NCBI GenBank assembly: GCA_031261285.1
Contig: JAISKM010000138.1
Location: forward strand, 1 to 37,461
DNA: 37,461 nucleotides
Reading direction: 5' to 3'
From: Candidatus Symbiothrix sp.
GTDB lineage: Bacteria; Bacteroidota; Bacteroidia; Bacteroidales; Azobacteroidaceae
Part shown: piece after piece, positions 26,265 through 33,444 of the stretch
Layout: each line of letters opens with the position of its first letter
Numbering within the stretch: the stretch's first letter is position 1
Notes under the pieces: generated by a model
Database searches by the model: none
What the model was told of the DNA's origin: nothing
What the model saw: the letters and a program-made list of their open reading frames with translations, nothing else
Made by a program: the position numbers and the translations under genes

Positions 26265-26296
26265 CAAAGATAATAAAAAACTTTTGAAACGCCAAA
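26265..26296 (-). promoter_or_regulatory. Promoter of the TetR gene
   Basis: On the minus strand TTTG is followed after 20 bp by TATCTTTG (plus strand 26265-26272). The -7 box ends eight bases before the ATG, so the transcript starts within a few bases of the start codon. Confidence 0.75.
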
Positions 26297-26304
26297 AGTT
26301 TTTT
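26275..26304. promoter_or_regulatory. Perfect 12-bp inverted repeat at the TetR promoter
   Basis: AAAAAACTTTTG (26275-26286) and CAAAAGTTTTTT (26293-26304) with a 6-bp spacer cover the region between and including the -33 box. Best read as the autoregulatory operator. An alternative is a low-GC terminator of rnz on the same strand, since a T-run follows. Confidence 0.6.
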
Positions 26305-26334
26305 GGTTTTATTTTGTCTGAACGGTGATAATTG

Positions 26335-27249
26335 TCACAGTTTAAGACTCTGCCGTTCATTCGCCAAGATCGTATTTGGAAAAATAGCTTGCGCCTCTGC
26401 CAGCAATACGGTTTCGTCGGGATAGCGTGCTGAAAAATGTCCTAAGGCTAATTTTTTGACGTTGGCAGCGCGGGCGATTTCTGCCGCTTGGCGGGCGGTG
26501 GAGTGCATCGTTCGTTTGGCACGCGTCCGTTCGTTTTCGCCGAAAGTGGCTTCGTGATAGAGCAAGTCTACACCTTCGATGATTGGGATGATTTTTTCGG
26601 TATAGGCGGTGTCGGAGCAGTAAGCATATTTTTTAGGCGCATCAGCCGGGCGCGTCAACCGGTCGTTGGCGATGATTTGTCCGTCGGGTGTGATGAAACC
26701 GGCACCGTCTTTAATCGCATTGATTTGACTGAACGGCACCTGATAAAAATCGATCATTTCGCGCAGGATGTGTGCACTTTTGGGTTTTTCTTCAAACAAA
26801 AATCCGGCAGTGGGCACTCGGTGTTTCAACGGAATAGTCGACACTTTGAGCGTGCGGTCTTCAAATATCAACATGTTTTTTTTAGGATCAAACGCGTGAA
26901 AAATCACAGGGTAGGGGAGTTCCTTGCAAAAATAATCCAACAGCGGGCTAAACACTTTTTCGGCATTTGGCTGTGCGTGAATGTGCAGTTCAGCCGTGCG
27001 ACCCAGTAGCCCAAGTGTCGAAATCAGTCCGGGTAATCCAAAACAATGGTCGCCATGCAGATGTGAAATAAAAATGTGGTTGAGACGTGTGAAATTGAGT
27101 TTCATCGCCCGAAATTGCAGTTGCGTCGCTTCGCCACAGTCAATCATAAACAGCTTGTCGCGCAAGTTCACAACCTGAGAACTGAGCGAATGTTTCGTCG
27201 TCGGCAATGCCGAACCGCATCCTAATATATTGACTTCAAATCGTTCCAT
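26335..27249 (-). CDS. rnz: Ribonuclease Z (tRNA 3' endonuclease)
   Basis: A 304-residue metallo-beta-lactamase-fold nuclease that trims the 3' tail of tRNA precursors. It has the RNase Z signature at the N-terminus (LGCGSALPTTKHSLSSQ) and the zinc motif HLHGDH (H63, H65, D67, H68), followed by GLPGLISTLGLLGR. Further ligands are in SDTAY, HEATF and LGHFSARY, with the conserved MHSTARQAAEIA. Length matches the short bacterial form. Start ATG is well placed directly before an AT-rich heptameric repeat array; no promoter consensus is obvious there. TetR lies downstream on the same strand. Confidence 0.93.
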   Translation of the reverse strand: MERFEVNILGCGSALPTTKHSLSSQVVNLRDKLFMIDCGEATQLQFRAMKLNFTRLNHIFISHLHGDHCFGLPGLISTLGLLGRTAELHIHAQPNAEKVFSPLLDYFCKELPYPVIFHAFDPKKNMLIFEDRTLKVSTIPLKHRVPTAGFLFEEKPKSAHILREMIDFYQVPFSQINAIKDGAGFITPDGQIIANDRLTRPADAPKKYAYCSDTAYTEKIIPIIEGVDLLYHEATFGENERTRAKRTMHSTARQAAEIARAANVKKLALGHFSARYPDETVLLAEAQAIFPNTILANERQSLKL

Positions 27250-27255
27250 TTATTT

Positions 27256-27309
27256 TAGAGTGTAGTTATTAGAGTTTAGAGTGTAGTTATTAGAGTTTAG
27301 AGTGTAGTG
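27256..27309. repeat. Heptameric array between rnz and queE
   Basis: Units TAGAGTG, TAGTTAT and TAGAGTT repeat in that order as a 21-bp super-unit, two full copies plus TAGAGTG and a partial. The segment 27271-27301 is a 30/31 inverted match to 27947-27977 on the other side of queE. Confidence 0.85.
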
Positions 27310-27325
27310 TTTTATATGTATCATT

Positions 27326-27943
27326 TTATTCGATGCCTATTAGTTTGTGAATTTGTACACTTAGTTTCCATTGCGGGCGGCTTAGGACTTGCTTGACGCA
27401 ATAGTTGATGTTTTCTTTTGTCTCTTGCGGATGGTCTGTGAAAATTGGGCTTACAAAGTATTTTTTTGCCTTGGGCAATGAGTCGATTGCGGGCAGTGTA
27501 TCGCCTTTTTTCAGGGGTAGGCGCACTTCGTCCACTTGTGGATTTATTTGTTTTGCGTACTCCACATTGCCTTTGGGACTGACCACCGTGTAGTCAAATA
27601 CCGGTGATAATTTCTGTGTGCCATTGCTCTCTACAGCCTGTTTGTAGCCGTTATTTTTGAAAAACCACAGCCTGTCGTCCGTCAATTGCAAGGTCGGTTC
27701 GCCACCCGTCCAAACAATCCATTGACACGGAAATTGACGAACAATCGTGTGGATAGCTTCAAGAGTCATCTCCGTACCATCCTCAAAATCAGTGTCGCAA
27801 AAATCACATCTCAAATTACACCCCGCCAAGCGAATAAAAATCGACGCCTCGCCCTGCCGGCCGCCTTCGCCTTGCAAAGAATAAAAGATTTCATGTACTT
27901 TCAGGGAATTGCAGGTCAAGCCCGCAATGACATTTCTATTCAT
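27326..27943 (-). CDS. queE: 7-carboxy-7-deazaguanine synthase (radical SAM)
   Basis: A 205-residue radical-SAM enzyme of queuosine biosynthesis that converts 6-carboxytetrahydropterin to 7-carboxy-7-deazaguanine. It has the canonical cluster motif C-x3-C-x2-C (C42, C46, C49 in CNLRCDFCDT), the IFYSLQGEG substrate-binding start and the WTGGEPTLQ block. Normal members begin close to the IFYSLQGEG motif; here about 12 extra N-terminal residues (VIAGLTCNSLK) come from a palindromic repeat, and a further eight-residue extension would be read from a heptameric array, so I start at 27943. It lies 40 bp downstream of queD on the same strand, consistent with one pathway, and is bracketed by inverted heptameric arrays. 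Confidence 0.92.
   Translation of the reverse strand: MNRNVIAGLTCNSLKVHEIFYSLQGEGGRQGEASIFIRLAGCNLRCDFCDTDFEDGTEMTLEAIHTIVRQFPCQWIVWTGGEPTLQLTDDRLWFFKNNGYKQAVESNGTQKLSPVFDYTVVSPKGNVEYAKQINPQVDEVRLPLKKGDTLPAIDSLPKAKKYFVSPIFTDHPQETKENINYCVKQVLSRPQWKLSVQIHKLIGIE
27908..27931 (-). repeat. Palindromic element at the 5' end of queE
   Basis: ATTGC and GCAAT arms surround GGTCAAGCCC. Read on the minus strand it begins GTCATTGCGGG, as does the intergenic element at 2227. It encodes the residues VIAGLTCN. Confidence 0.65.
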
Positions 27944-27944
27944 A

Positions 27945-27984
27945 ATTCTAAACTCTAATAACTCCACTCTAAACTCTACACTCT
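27945..27984. repeat. Heptameric array between queE and queD
   Basis: Units CTAAACT, CTAATAA, CTCCACT, CTAAACT and CTACACT run up to the 3' end of queD, overlapping it by a base or two. It is the inverted partner of the array at 27256. Confidence 0.85.
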
Positions 27985-28339
27985 ATGAAGGTTCATAGAT
28001 GCAAGAGGTTTGTGGGGTTTCGCTGACTTCTACCGCGTACAATTCGGGAATTTCCGGCTTAAATTTTTCGTACAAAAATTGCGCGATATGTTCGGACGTA
28101 GGGTGATTGGGCAAAATATCATTGAGATGCCGGTGGTCGAAATGCGCATTGATGTACTGCTTCACAGGCTCCAGAGCCTTATAATCCTTCACAAAACCGT
28201 ATTTGTCCAACTCTTTCGACCGCAAATGAACCGTAATCACATAATTATGTCCGTGTATCCGCGCACACGGATGATCTGCCCCCAGCATATTCAGTTGGTG
28301 CGATGCCGAAAAAGCGAATTGCTTGCTAATCTTATACAT
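27983..28339 (-). CDS. queD: 6-carboxy-5,6,7,8-tetrahydropterin synthase
   Basis: A 118-residue enzyme of the 6-pyruvoyl-tetrahydropterin synthase fold, making 6-carboxytetrahydropterin from dihydroneopterin triphosphate for queuosine. Zinc ligands are H14 (SASHQL) and H29 and H31 (IHGHNY), the catalytic Cys is C25 (HPCARIHGH), and D68/H69 lie in FDHRHLND. Length is typical. The -7 box ends only four bases before the ATG, so the mRNA should be leaderless or nearly so. queE follows on the same strand; the product of QueD is the substrate of QueE. Confidence 0.94.
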   Translation of the reverse strand: MYKISKQFAFSASHQLNMLGADHPCARIHGHNYVITVHLRSKELDKYGFVKDYKALEPVKQYINAHFDHRHLNDILPNHPTSEHIAQFLYEKFKPEIPELYAVEVSETPQTSCIYEPS

Positions 28340-28343
28340 ACTG

Positions 28344-28351
28344 CAAAGGTA
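28344..28351 (-). promoter_or_regulatory. -7 box of queD
   Basis: TACCTTTG on the minus strand, ending four bases before the start codon. With initiation usually about 7 nt beyond this box, the transcript would begin at or within the ATG. Confidence 0.7.
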
Positions 28352-28357
28352 CGAAAT

Positions 28358-28392
28358 AATTGTTAATGGTCAATGGTTACTGGTTAATTGTT
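28358..28392. repeat. 35-bp heptameric repeat, left copy, between queD and ispH
   Basis: Built from the units GTTAATG, GTCAATG, GTTACTG and GTTAATT. It is a 32/35 inverted match to 31049-31083. It lies just outside the queD -7 box, between two divergent genes. Confidence 0.85.
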
Positions 28393-28445
28393 TGGATTTT
28401 TTGTGTACCTTTCCTCTGTAAAAAAACGTTTTTTTCATTCACGCG

Positions 28446-28477
28446 CTTGGCAATATCGAAATTTTCATGTAATTTTG
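28446..28477 (+). promoter_or_regulatory. Promoter of ispH
   Basis: CTTG (28446-28449) and TAATTTTG (28470-28477) with 20 bp between. Predicted leader about 15 nt. Confidence 0.65.
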
Positions 28478-28498
28478 CAGGAAGAATCGTAATATTAA

Positions 28499-29395
28499 AT
28501 GAATAAAATTGTCGAAATAGATCCTAATTCGGGTTTCTGCTTTGGAGTGGTGAATGCCATTGAAAAGGCGGAATCGGAATTAAATTGTAGGGGCGTATTA
28601 CACACGCCCTCTGAAAGGCATACGCCTGTATTGTATTGCCTCGGCGATATTGTGCACAACAGTCAGGAGGTTGACCGGCTGAAAAAGAAAGGTTTGCAAA
28701 CTATCAATCATGCCGGTTTGCAGGCGATGCGTGGCAAAAAAGTGCTGTTGCGTGCCCATGGAGAGCCGCCTTCGACGTATGAAATCGCACGTCAAAACGA
28801 TATTCAAATTATTGACGCAACGTGTCCGGTGGTGTTGCAACTTCAGAAAAAGATTCGCGAAAAATACCAAACGACTGATTCTAAGCGGTCACAAATCGTG
28901 ATTTTTGGCAAAAGCGGTCATGCCGAAGTCAACGGATTGGTGGGACAAACGGAGGGCAAAGCCATCGTGATTGAACATAAAGCAGATATTGAACAGCTGG
29001 ATTTTACGAAAGATATTTACTTGTTTTCGCAAACGACCATGTCAGTGGACGATTTTGAGGCGATTGTGGCTGAAATTCAATCACGCATTCAGCCGTCAGT
29101 GAGTTTTAACTACTCCGACACGATTTGTCGGAAAGTCGCCAATCGCATGCAAAGCATTCAGCAATTTGCGTCCAAGCACGATTTGGTGCTGTTTGTGGCA
29201 GGCGAAAAAAGTTCAAACGGCAAAGTGCTGTTGAGCGAATGTTTGAAAGCCAATCCCAACACGCACCTGATTTCCAATGCCTCAGAAATTAATTCCGAAT
29301 GGTTGAAATCGCCCGCATCCATCGGGATTTGCGGTGCCACCTCCACCCCCAAATGGCTGATGGAGGCGGTTGCCGACAAATGTAATCAATTGTAG
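28499..29395 (+). CDS. ispH: 4-hydroxy-3-methylbut-2-enyl diphosphate reductase
   Basis: A 298-residue iron-sulfur enzyme, last step of the methylerythritol phosphate route to isoprenoids. The three cluster cysteines are present: C14 (GFCFGVV), C109 (DATCPVV) and C278 (GICGATSTP). So are the family blocks [30 protein letters not shown] and FSQTTMS. Residues about 29-45 ([17 protein letters not shown]), where relatives have a short loop, are encoded by a palindromic repeat that has entered in frame. The gene overlaps the 3' end of convergent atpA by 10 bp. The pair ispH-atpA lies between two near-identical 35-bp inverted repeats. Confidence 0.94.
   Translation: MNKIVEIDPNSGFCFGVVNAIEKAESELNCRGVLHTPSERHTPVLYCLGDIVHNSQEVDRLKKKGLQTINHAGLQAMRGKKVLLRAHGEPPSTYEIARQNDIQIIDATCPVVLQLQKKIREKYQTTDSKRSQIVIFGKSGHAEVNGLVGQTEGKAIVIEHKADIEQLDFTKDIYLFSQTTMSVDDFEAIVAEIQSRIQPSVSFNYSDTICRKVANRMQSIQQFASKHDLVLFVAGEKSSNGKVLLSECLKANPNTHLISNASEINSEWLKSPASIGICGATSTPKWLMEAVADKCNQL
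28587..28630 (+). repeat. Palindromic element inside ispH
   Basis: GGGCGT (28591-28596) pairs with ACGCCC (28604-28609), and AGGC-ATAC-GCCT (28616-28627) forms a second hairpin. The core GTAGGGGCGTAT is, from memory, a common dispersed repeat in Bacteroidota genomes. Confidence 0.7.
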
Positions 29396-30966
29396 CCTTT
29401 TGCCAAATCAGCAGCTACTTGTTTCAGTTGCGTTTCCACGTCTTCACTTAAAACGCCTTTTTTCAATTCGGCTAACACGTTTTTGTGATTCAGGCGCAAA
29501 TTTTGCAAATAGGCTGCTTCAAAATCGCGCACTTTGTCCACCGGAACAGATGACAAAAGACCTTTGGTGCCTGCGTAGATGATGGCGATTTCTTCCTCGA
29601 CCGGCATTGGCGAATATTGCGGTTGAATCAACAACCCGGCATTTTTGCGTCCTTTGTCCAACGTGGCACGCGTCACAGCGTCCATGTCGCTACCAAATTT
29701 CGTGAATGCCTCCAATTCGCGGAACTGCGCCTGGTCGGTTTTCAACGTGCCGGACACTTTTTTCATCGCCTTGATTTGGGCGTTTCCACCCACACGCGAT
29801 ACGGAAATTCCGACGTTGATAGCGGGGCGAATCCCTGCGTTGAACAGCCCTGTTTCCAAGAAAATTTGTCCGTCGGTAATCGAAATTACGTTGGTAGGGA
29901 TGTAAGCCGAGATGTCGCCGGCTTGTGTTTCGATGATTGGCAAGGCTGTGAGTGAACCGCCGCCTTTGACTTTAGCTTTCAGATTGGCAGGTAAATCGTT
30001 CATTTGTGCCGCCACGCTGTCGTTATTGATGATTTTTGCCGCACGTTCGAGCAAACGGGAGTGCAAATAGAAAATATCCCCCGGATACGCCTCACGACCG
30101 GAAGGCCGACGCAAAATCAGCGAAACCTCACGGTAAGCCACCGCCTGTTTCGACAAATCGTCATAAATGACCAACGCGTGACGACCGGTGTCGCGGAAAT
30201 ATTCGCCGATGGCAGCACCCGCAAAAGGCGCGTAAAACTGCATCGCAGCAGGGTCTGACGCGGTTGCCATCACCACCGTGGTGTAATCCATCGCGCCGTA
30301 TTCTTTCAAGGTATTCACAATATTGGCAACGGTCGAACCTTTTTGTCCGGTTGCCACATAGATACAATAAACCGGTTCGCCTGCCTCGTAATTTTTGCGT
30401 TGATTGATAATCGTGTCGATGCCGACGGCCGTTTTGCCTGTTTGACGGTCACCAATAATCAATTCGCGTTGTCCGCGACCAATTGGAATCATGGCGTCAA
30501 TCGCAATCAAGCCCGTTTGCAGCGGTTCAGTCACCGGTTGGCGAAAAATCACACCCGGCGCTTTGCGCTCCAAAGGCATCTCGATCAATTCACCGGAGAT
30601 AGGTCCCAGCCCGTCCATCGGTTGTCCGAGCGGATTAACCACACGTCCTACAATGCCTTCGCCCATCGGAATGGAGGCGATGCGCTTGGTGCGTTTGACG
30701 TTTGCGCCCTCATGTACATTGTCTGTAGGCCCGAAAAGTACCGCGCCGACATTATCTTCTTCGAGATTCATCACCACCGCCATATCGCCGTTGTCAAACT
30801 CCAACAGTTCGCCCGCTTCGGCAGTTGATAATCCGAAAATGCGCACTACGCCGTCACTCACTTGCAGCACTTTGCCCACTTCCTCAAACTTGACGCGGGT
30901 GTCAATGCCTTCTAACTGCATTTTCAGAACTTCTGAAACTTCACTTGCTTTTATATTTGAACTCAT
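29386..30966 (-). CDS. atpA: F1Fo ATP synthase subunit alpha
   Basis: A complete 526-residue alpha subunit of the F1 sector, the non-catalytic nucleotide-binding partner of beta. The P-loop GDRQTGKT is at 172-179, followed by VGIDTIINQ; the [18 protein letters not shown] block, [25 protein letters not shown] and the arginine-finger segment [10 protein letters not shown] are intact. What is odd is the setting: atpA normally lies between atpH and atpG in the ATP synthase operon, but here it stands alone, with its own promoter, convergent with ispH and divergent from trkH. No other atp gene is in the window, so the rest must be elsewhere. Confidence 0.96.
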   Translation of the reverse strand: MSSNIKASEVSEVLKMQLEGIDTRVKFEEVGKVLQVSDGVVRIFGLSTAEAGELLEFDNGDMAVVMNLEEDNVGAVLFGPTDNVHEGANVKRTKRIASIPMGEGIVGRVVNPLGQPMDGLGPISGELIEMPLERKAPGVIFRQPVTEPLQTGLIAIDAMIPIGRGQRELIIGDRQTGKTAVGIDTIINQRKNYEAGEPVYCIYVATGQKGSTVANIVNTLKEYGAMDYTTVVMATASDPAAMQFYAPFAGAAIGEYFRDTGRHALVIYDDLSKQAVAYREVSLILRRPSGREAYPGDIFYLHSRLLERAAKIINNDSVAAQMNDLPANLKAKVKGGGSLTALPIIETQAGDISAYIPTNVISITDGQIFLETGLFNAGIRPAINVGISVSRVGGNAQIKAMKKVSGTLKTDQAQFRELEAFTKFGSDMDAVTRATLDKGRKNAGLLIQPQYSPMPVEEEIAIIYAGTKGLLSSVPVDKVRDFEAAYLQNLRLNHKNVLAELKKGVLSEDVETQLKQVAADLAKGYN

Positions 30967-31005
30967 AACTTAAATATTCTCAAATCTATTTGAAAAAAAC
31001 CGCTG

Positions 31006-31013
31006 CAAAGTTA
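31006..31013 (-). promoter_or_regulatory. -7 box of atpA
   Basis: TAACTTTG on the minus strand, giving a leader of about 33 nt. No clear -33 box. It lies inside the segment bounded by the 35-bp inverted repeats. Confidence 0.65.
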
Positions 31014-31048
31014 CACAAAATTTTCTATAAAAAAAACTTATAACCCCC

Positions 31049-31083
31049 AACAATTAACCATTAATCATTAACCATTAACAATT
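31049..31083. repeat. 35-bp heptameric repeat, right copy, between atpA and trkH
   Basis: Units TTAACCA, TTAATCA, TTAACCA and TTAACAA. Inverted partner of 28358-28392 with three mismatches. Confidence 0.85.
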
Positions 31084-31089
31084 ATTTTG

Positions 31090-31097
31090 TACCTTTG
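31090..31097 (+). promoter_or_regulatory. -7 box of trkH
   Basis: TACCTTTG directly beyond the right 35-bp repeat, which occupies the place of a -33 box. ATG follows 18 bp after the box. Confidence 0.7.
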
Positions 31098-31114
31098 CCC
31101 GCAATAAGAAAATT

Positions 31115-32581
31115 ATGTTAATTAATTGGAAATTCATTAGCAAAGTGGTTGGGAGCATCACGGTGTTGGAATCGGTGGTCATGCTCCTTTCGGCGGTGGT
31201 TTCCGGTTATTATGGAGAGCCTGAGGTGCAGGCGTTTTTGGTGTCGGCAGCGATTACGTTTGGTGCCGGTTTTTTGCTTTTTGCGCTTAGCGGATTCAAG
31301 TATCGGATTCGTGTGGTGGGGAAAAAAGAGAGCTTTTTGGGCGTAGGGTTCACTTGGCTGCTGTTTCCGGTGTTTGGAGCCTTGCCTTTTTATTTCAGCG
31401 GCGCATTGCCCAACGTGATGAATGCGTTTTTTGAAGCGACTTCGGGCATTACTACCACGGGAGCGACCATGTTAACCAATATTGACGCCACTTCGCACGG
31501 TATTTTGTTCTGGCGCAGCAATTTACAGTGGCTGGGCGGCATGGGAATTATCGTGTTTTCGCTGGCACTCTTGCCTTTGCTGGGCGGTGAAGTGGGACAA
31601 CTCTTTGACGCGGAGACTTCGGGTATCACGCACGACAAGTTTCGACCACGTATCACGCAGGTAGCCAAGCGGTTATGGGGACTTTATATGCTTTTTACGG
31701 CAACGGTGATTCTACTGCTGTGGCTCGGACCCATGAGCCTGTTTGATGCGGTGTGTCACGGTTTTTCGACCATTTCGACGGGCGGTTTTTCGACTAAGCA
31801 AGAAAGTCTTGCGTGGTGGCATTCGGGATATGTAGAAACGGTTGTAGCGATCTTCATGGTGCTTTCTGCGACCAATTATTCCCTGCTATATTTTGTGCTG
31901 TTGAAAGGCAAAATCAAGAAATTTTTTAAAGACGAGGAATTGCGCTGGTTTTTGATCGCGATTGCGGTCGCCACTTTGTTGGTGAGCGGAAGTTTGTGGC
32001 AGGCGAATGCTTATCATACTAATTTCGCCACAGATTTGCGACATTCGGCGTTTCAGGTGATTTCATTTATCACGACGACCGGTTTTTTCACGCAAAATTT
32101 TGCCGGTTGGGGTGCGTTTTGTTTGATCATTTTCTTAGTGCTGATGATTGTCTGCGGCTGTGCAGGCTCTACAAGTGGCGGAATGAAAATGGTGCGTGCG
32201 GTCGTGCTGTCCAAAAACACCGTTAACGAATACGAACGTCTGGTGCATCCACGAGCCATCATTCCGGTACGCCTGAATGGAACTGTGGTATCGTTTGGAA
32301 CGGTGCAGCGACTATCGGCATTTGCCTTTCTGTATATGTGCATTATTTTAGTGAGTTGGGGCGTGCTCGCATCCGTTGGATTACCTTTCAAAGAAGCCCT
32401 AAGTGCCTCCGTATCAGCGATTAGCAATGTCGGATTAACATTCGGCGCATTGGGCGAAAACGGCTCCTGGATCAATCTCCCCGCTTTCGCCAAAGGTTAT
32501 TTAGCCCTCCTGATGATTGTAGGCCGTCTGGAAATTTTCACCTTAATAATATTATTCTCTCCCGGCTTTTGGAAACACTGA
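31115..32581 (+). CDS. trkH: TrkH-family potassium uptake membrane protein
   Basis: A 488-residue inner-membrane protein of the Trk/Ktr potassium-transporter superfamily. About ten to twelve hydrophobic segments form four membrane-pore-membrane repeats; the selectivity-filter turns are visible as TSGITTTGATM, STISTGGFST, ITTTGFFTQ and SNVGLTFGALG. CAGSTSGGMKMVRAVVL is the conserved intramembrane loop segment. Length is normal for TrkH. The cytosolic partner TrkA is not in the window. It is divergent from atpA and is followed by a gene-poor structured region. Confidence 0.93.
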   Translation: MLINWKFISKVVGSITVLESVVMLLSAVVSGYYGEPEVQAFLVSAAITFGAGFLLFALSGFKYRIRVVGKKESFLGVGFTWLLFPVFGALPFYFSGALPNVMNAFFEATSGITTTGATMLTNIDATSHGILFWRSNLQWLGGMGIIVFSLALLPLLGGEVGQLFDAETSGITHDKFRPRITQVAKRLWGLYMLFTATVILLLWLGPMSLFDAVCHGFSTISTGGFSTKQESLAWWHSGYVETVVAIFMVLSATNYSLLYFVLLKGKIKKFFKDEELRWFLIAIAVATLLVSGSLWQANAYHTNFATDLRHSAFQVISFITTTGFFTQNFAGWGAFCLIIFLVLMIVCGCAGSTSGGMKMVRAVVLSKNTVNEYERLVHPRAIIPVRLNGTVVSFGTVQRLSAFAFLYMCIILVSWGVLASVGLPFKEALSASVSAISNVGLTFGALGENGSWINLPAFAKGYLALLMIVGRLEIFTLIILFSPGFWKH

Positions 32582-32621
32582 AAATAGTCACCGGGTGAGA
32601 CATAAAAAATGATTAATATAG

Positions 32622-32651
32622 TTGGAGAATTGAACTAAGTTTTTATCTTTG
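32622..32651 (+). promoter_or_regulatory. Promoter-like site downstream of trkH
   Basis: TTG (32622-32624) and TATCTTTG (32644-32651) with 19 bp between. No convincing gene starts behind it before the next promoter; it may drive the same leader or a small RNA. Confidence 0.5.
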
Positions 32652-32720
32652 CAGCCTGAAAGGGAAAACTTGTCATTTGAAAGCAACGTGATAGATAAAG
32701 TGCCAATTTTTAGCCGGCAA

Positions 32721-32772
32721 CCAAATATTTTTTTCAAAAAATTTGGTAATCCAAAAAAAGTTCGTAACTTTG
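32721..32772 (+). promoter_or_regulatory. Promoter with overlapping inverted repeat, upstream of a long structured leader
   Basis: TTTG (32742-32745) and TAACTTTG (32765-32772), 19 bp apart, are a near-consensus promoter. The -33 box lies in the right arm of an inverted repeat CCAAAT ... ATTTGG (32721-32746), which could be an operator or the terminator of a transcript from the promoter at 32622. Confidence 0.65.
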
Positions 32773-33063
32773 CGCCAGCTTCTAAACAACAAACTGTTGA
32801 CAAAGTGTTGTCGGTAATGTTTAGAGGGCGCGATATATCCCAGTTGTAGAATCAGGAAAATTCAACTTTGCTTCGGGGTATGGGCAAGAGCGCTCACGTT
32901 TTTTTGTATATGATTCTCATTATATATATCAAGAGCGTGGGTGGCTATTGCTCTCGGAGCATGGGCTTTCCTGAGCCTTACAATTGAGAGTTTTATAGCC
33001 CCCGCGCTTTTCTTATTTTATATTGCCGAACTTGGGGACGGAGAGGCAAAAAAATTATGTGCA
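32773..33063 (+). other. About 290-nt structured non-coding leader of the first small secreted protein
   Basis: No convincing reading frame. Visible structure: TCTAAACA (32781-32788) with TGTTTAGA (32818-32825); GTTG..GAAT with ATTC.AAC near 32842-32866; and a long imperfect hairpin in which GGGCAA, AGC and TCACG (32882-32898) pair with CGTGG, GCT and TTGCTC (32936-32953) across an AT-rich loop. The T-run in that loop, right after TCACG, is not preceded by a complete stem, so early termination is uncertain. It could be a long regulatory leader or contain a separate small RNA. Confidence 0.5.
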
Positions 33064-33405
33064 ATGAAAAAAACATTTTTATTGATGTTGGTTACTGTAC
33101 TTTTGGTAACCGGTAATTGGCCATCGGTAATCGCGCAGGTGTCGATTGGCGATGGTGACGTTCTGAGTGCCGACAGTGGTGTCAGTCTTCAGTTGGATGG
33201 CACAAAAGGCGGTCTGCTCTTGCCTCAGGTAGAAATTGCTGATTTAACGGCTTTGCCTGCTGATTTTCCTGATGAGACCGATCCCGATGCCGTCGTTGGC
33301 TTGCTGGTCTACAACAAAACAGCAGCCGTTGATGGAGCAACCGATGCCGACATTGTCGTTGGGGTTTATTATTGGTCATCAACCGGTTGGAAATTATTGG
33401 GTTGA
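33064..33405 (+). CDS. Small secreted protein with a GLLLPQ-GLLVYN-YYW unit
   Basis: A 113-residue protein with a signal peptide (MKKTFLLMLVTVLLVTG to about VIAQ). The frame is open further upstream, but the signal peptide fixes this start. The mature part begins QVSIGDGDV and contains GGLLLPQVEI, VVGLLVYNKT and GVYYWSSTGWKLLG. This order is what I recall from the N-terminal segment of many large Bacteroidota surface proteins, where it precedes repeats or adhesin-like domains. Here it stands alone as a complete unit. A paralogue lies 370 bp downstream. Function unknown; export to the envelope is the only firm inference. Confidence 0.7.
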   Translation: MKKTFLLMLVTVLLVTGNWPSVIAQVSIGDGDVLSADSGVSLQLDGTKGGLLLPQVEIADLTALPADFPDETDPDAVVGLLVYNKTAAVDGATDADIVVGVYYWSSTGWKLLG

Positions 33406-33408
33406 GCG

Positions 33409-33438
33409 TTTGGTATTCAAAAATTATGTTTACCTTTG
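33409..33438 (+). promoter_or_regulatory. Promoter of the structured RNA
   Basis: TTTG (33409-33412) and TACCTTTG (33431-33438), 18 bp apart. It starts within a few bases of the stop codon of the preceding gene and has no reading frame behind it until after the terminator at 33670. Confidence 0.7.
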
Positions 33439-33444
33439 CAGGTA

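Noticed and set aside
32649..32849. 66-codon reading frame downstream of trkH
   Set aside because: It would start with TTG inside a -7 box, spans a second promoter and inverted repeat, and has no recognisable protein features.
32941..33063. N-terminal extension of the first small secreted protein
   Set aside because: The extension would place 41 residues before a standard signal peptide and lies in a structured leader.
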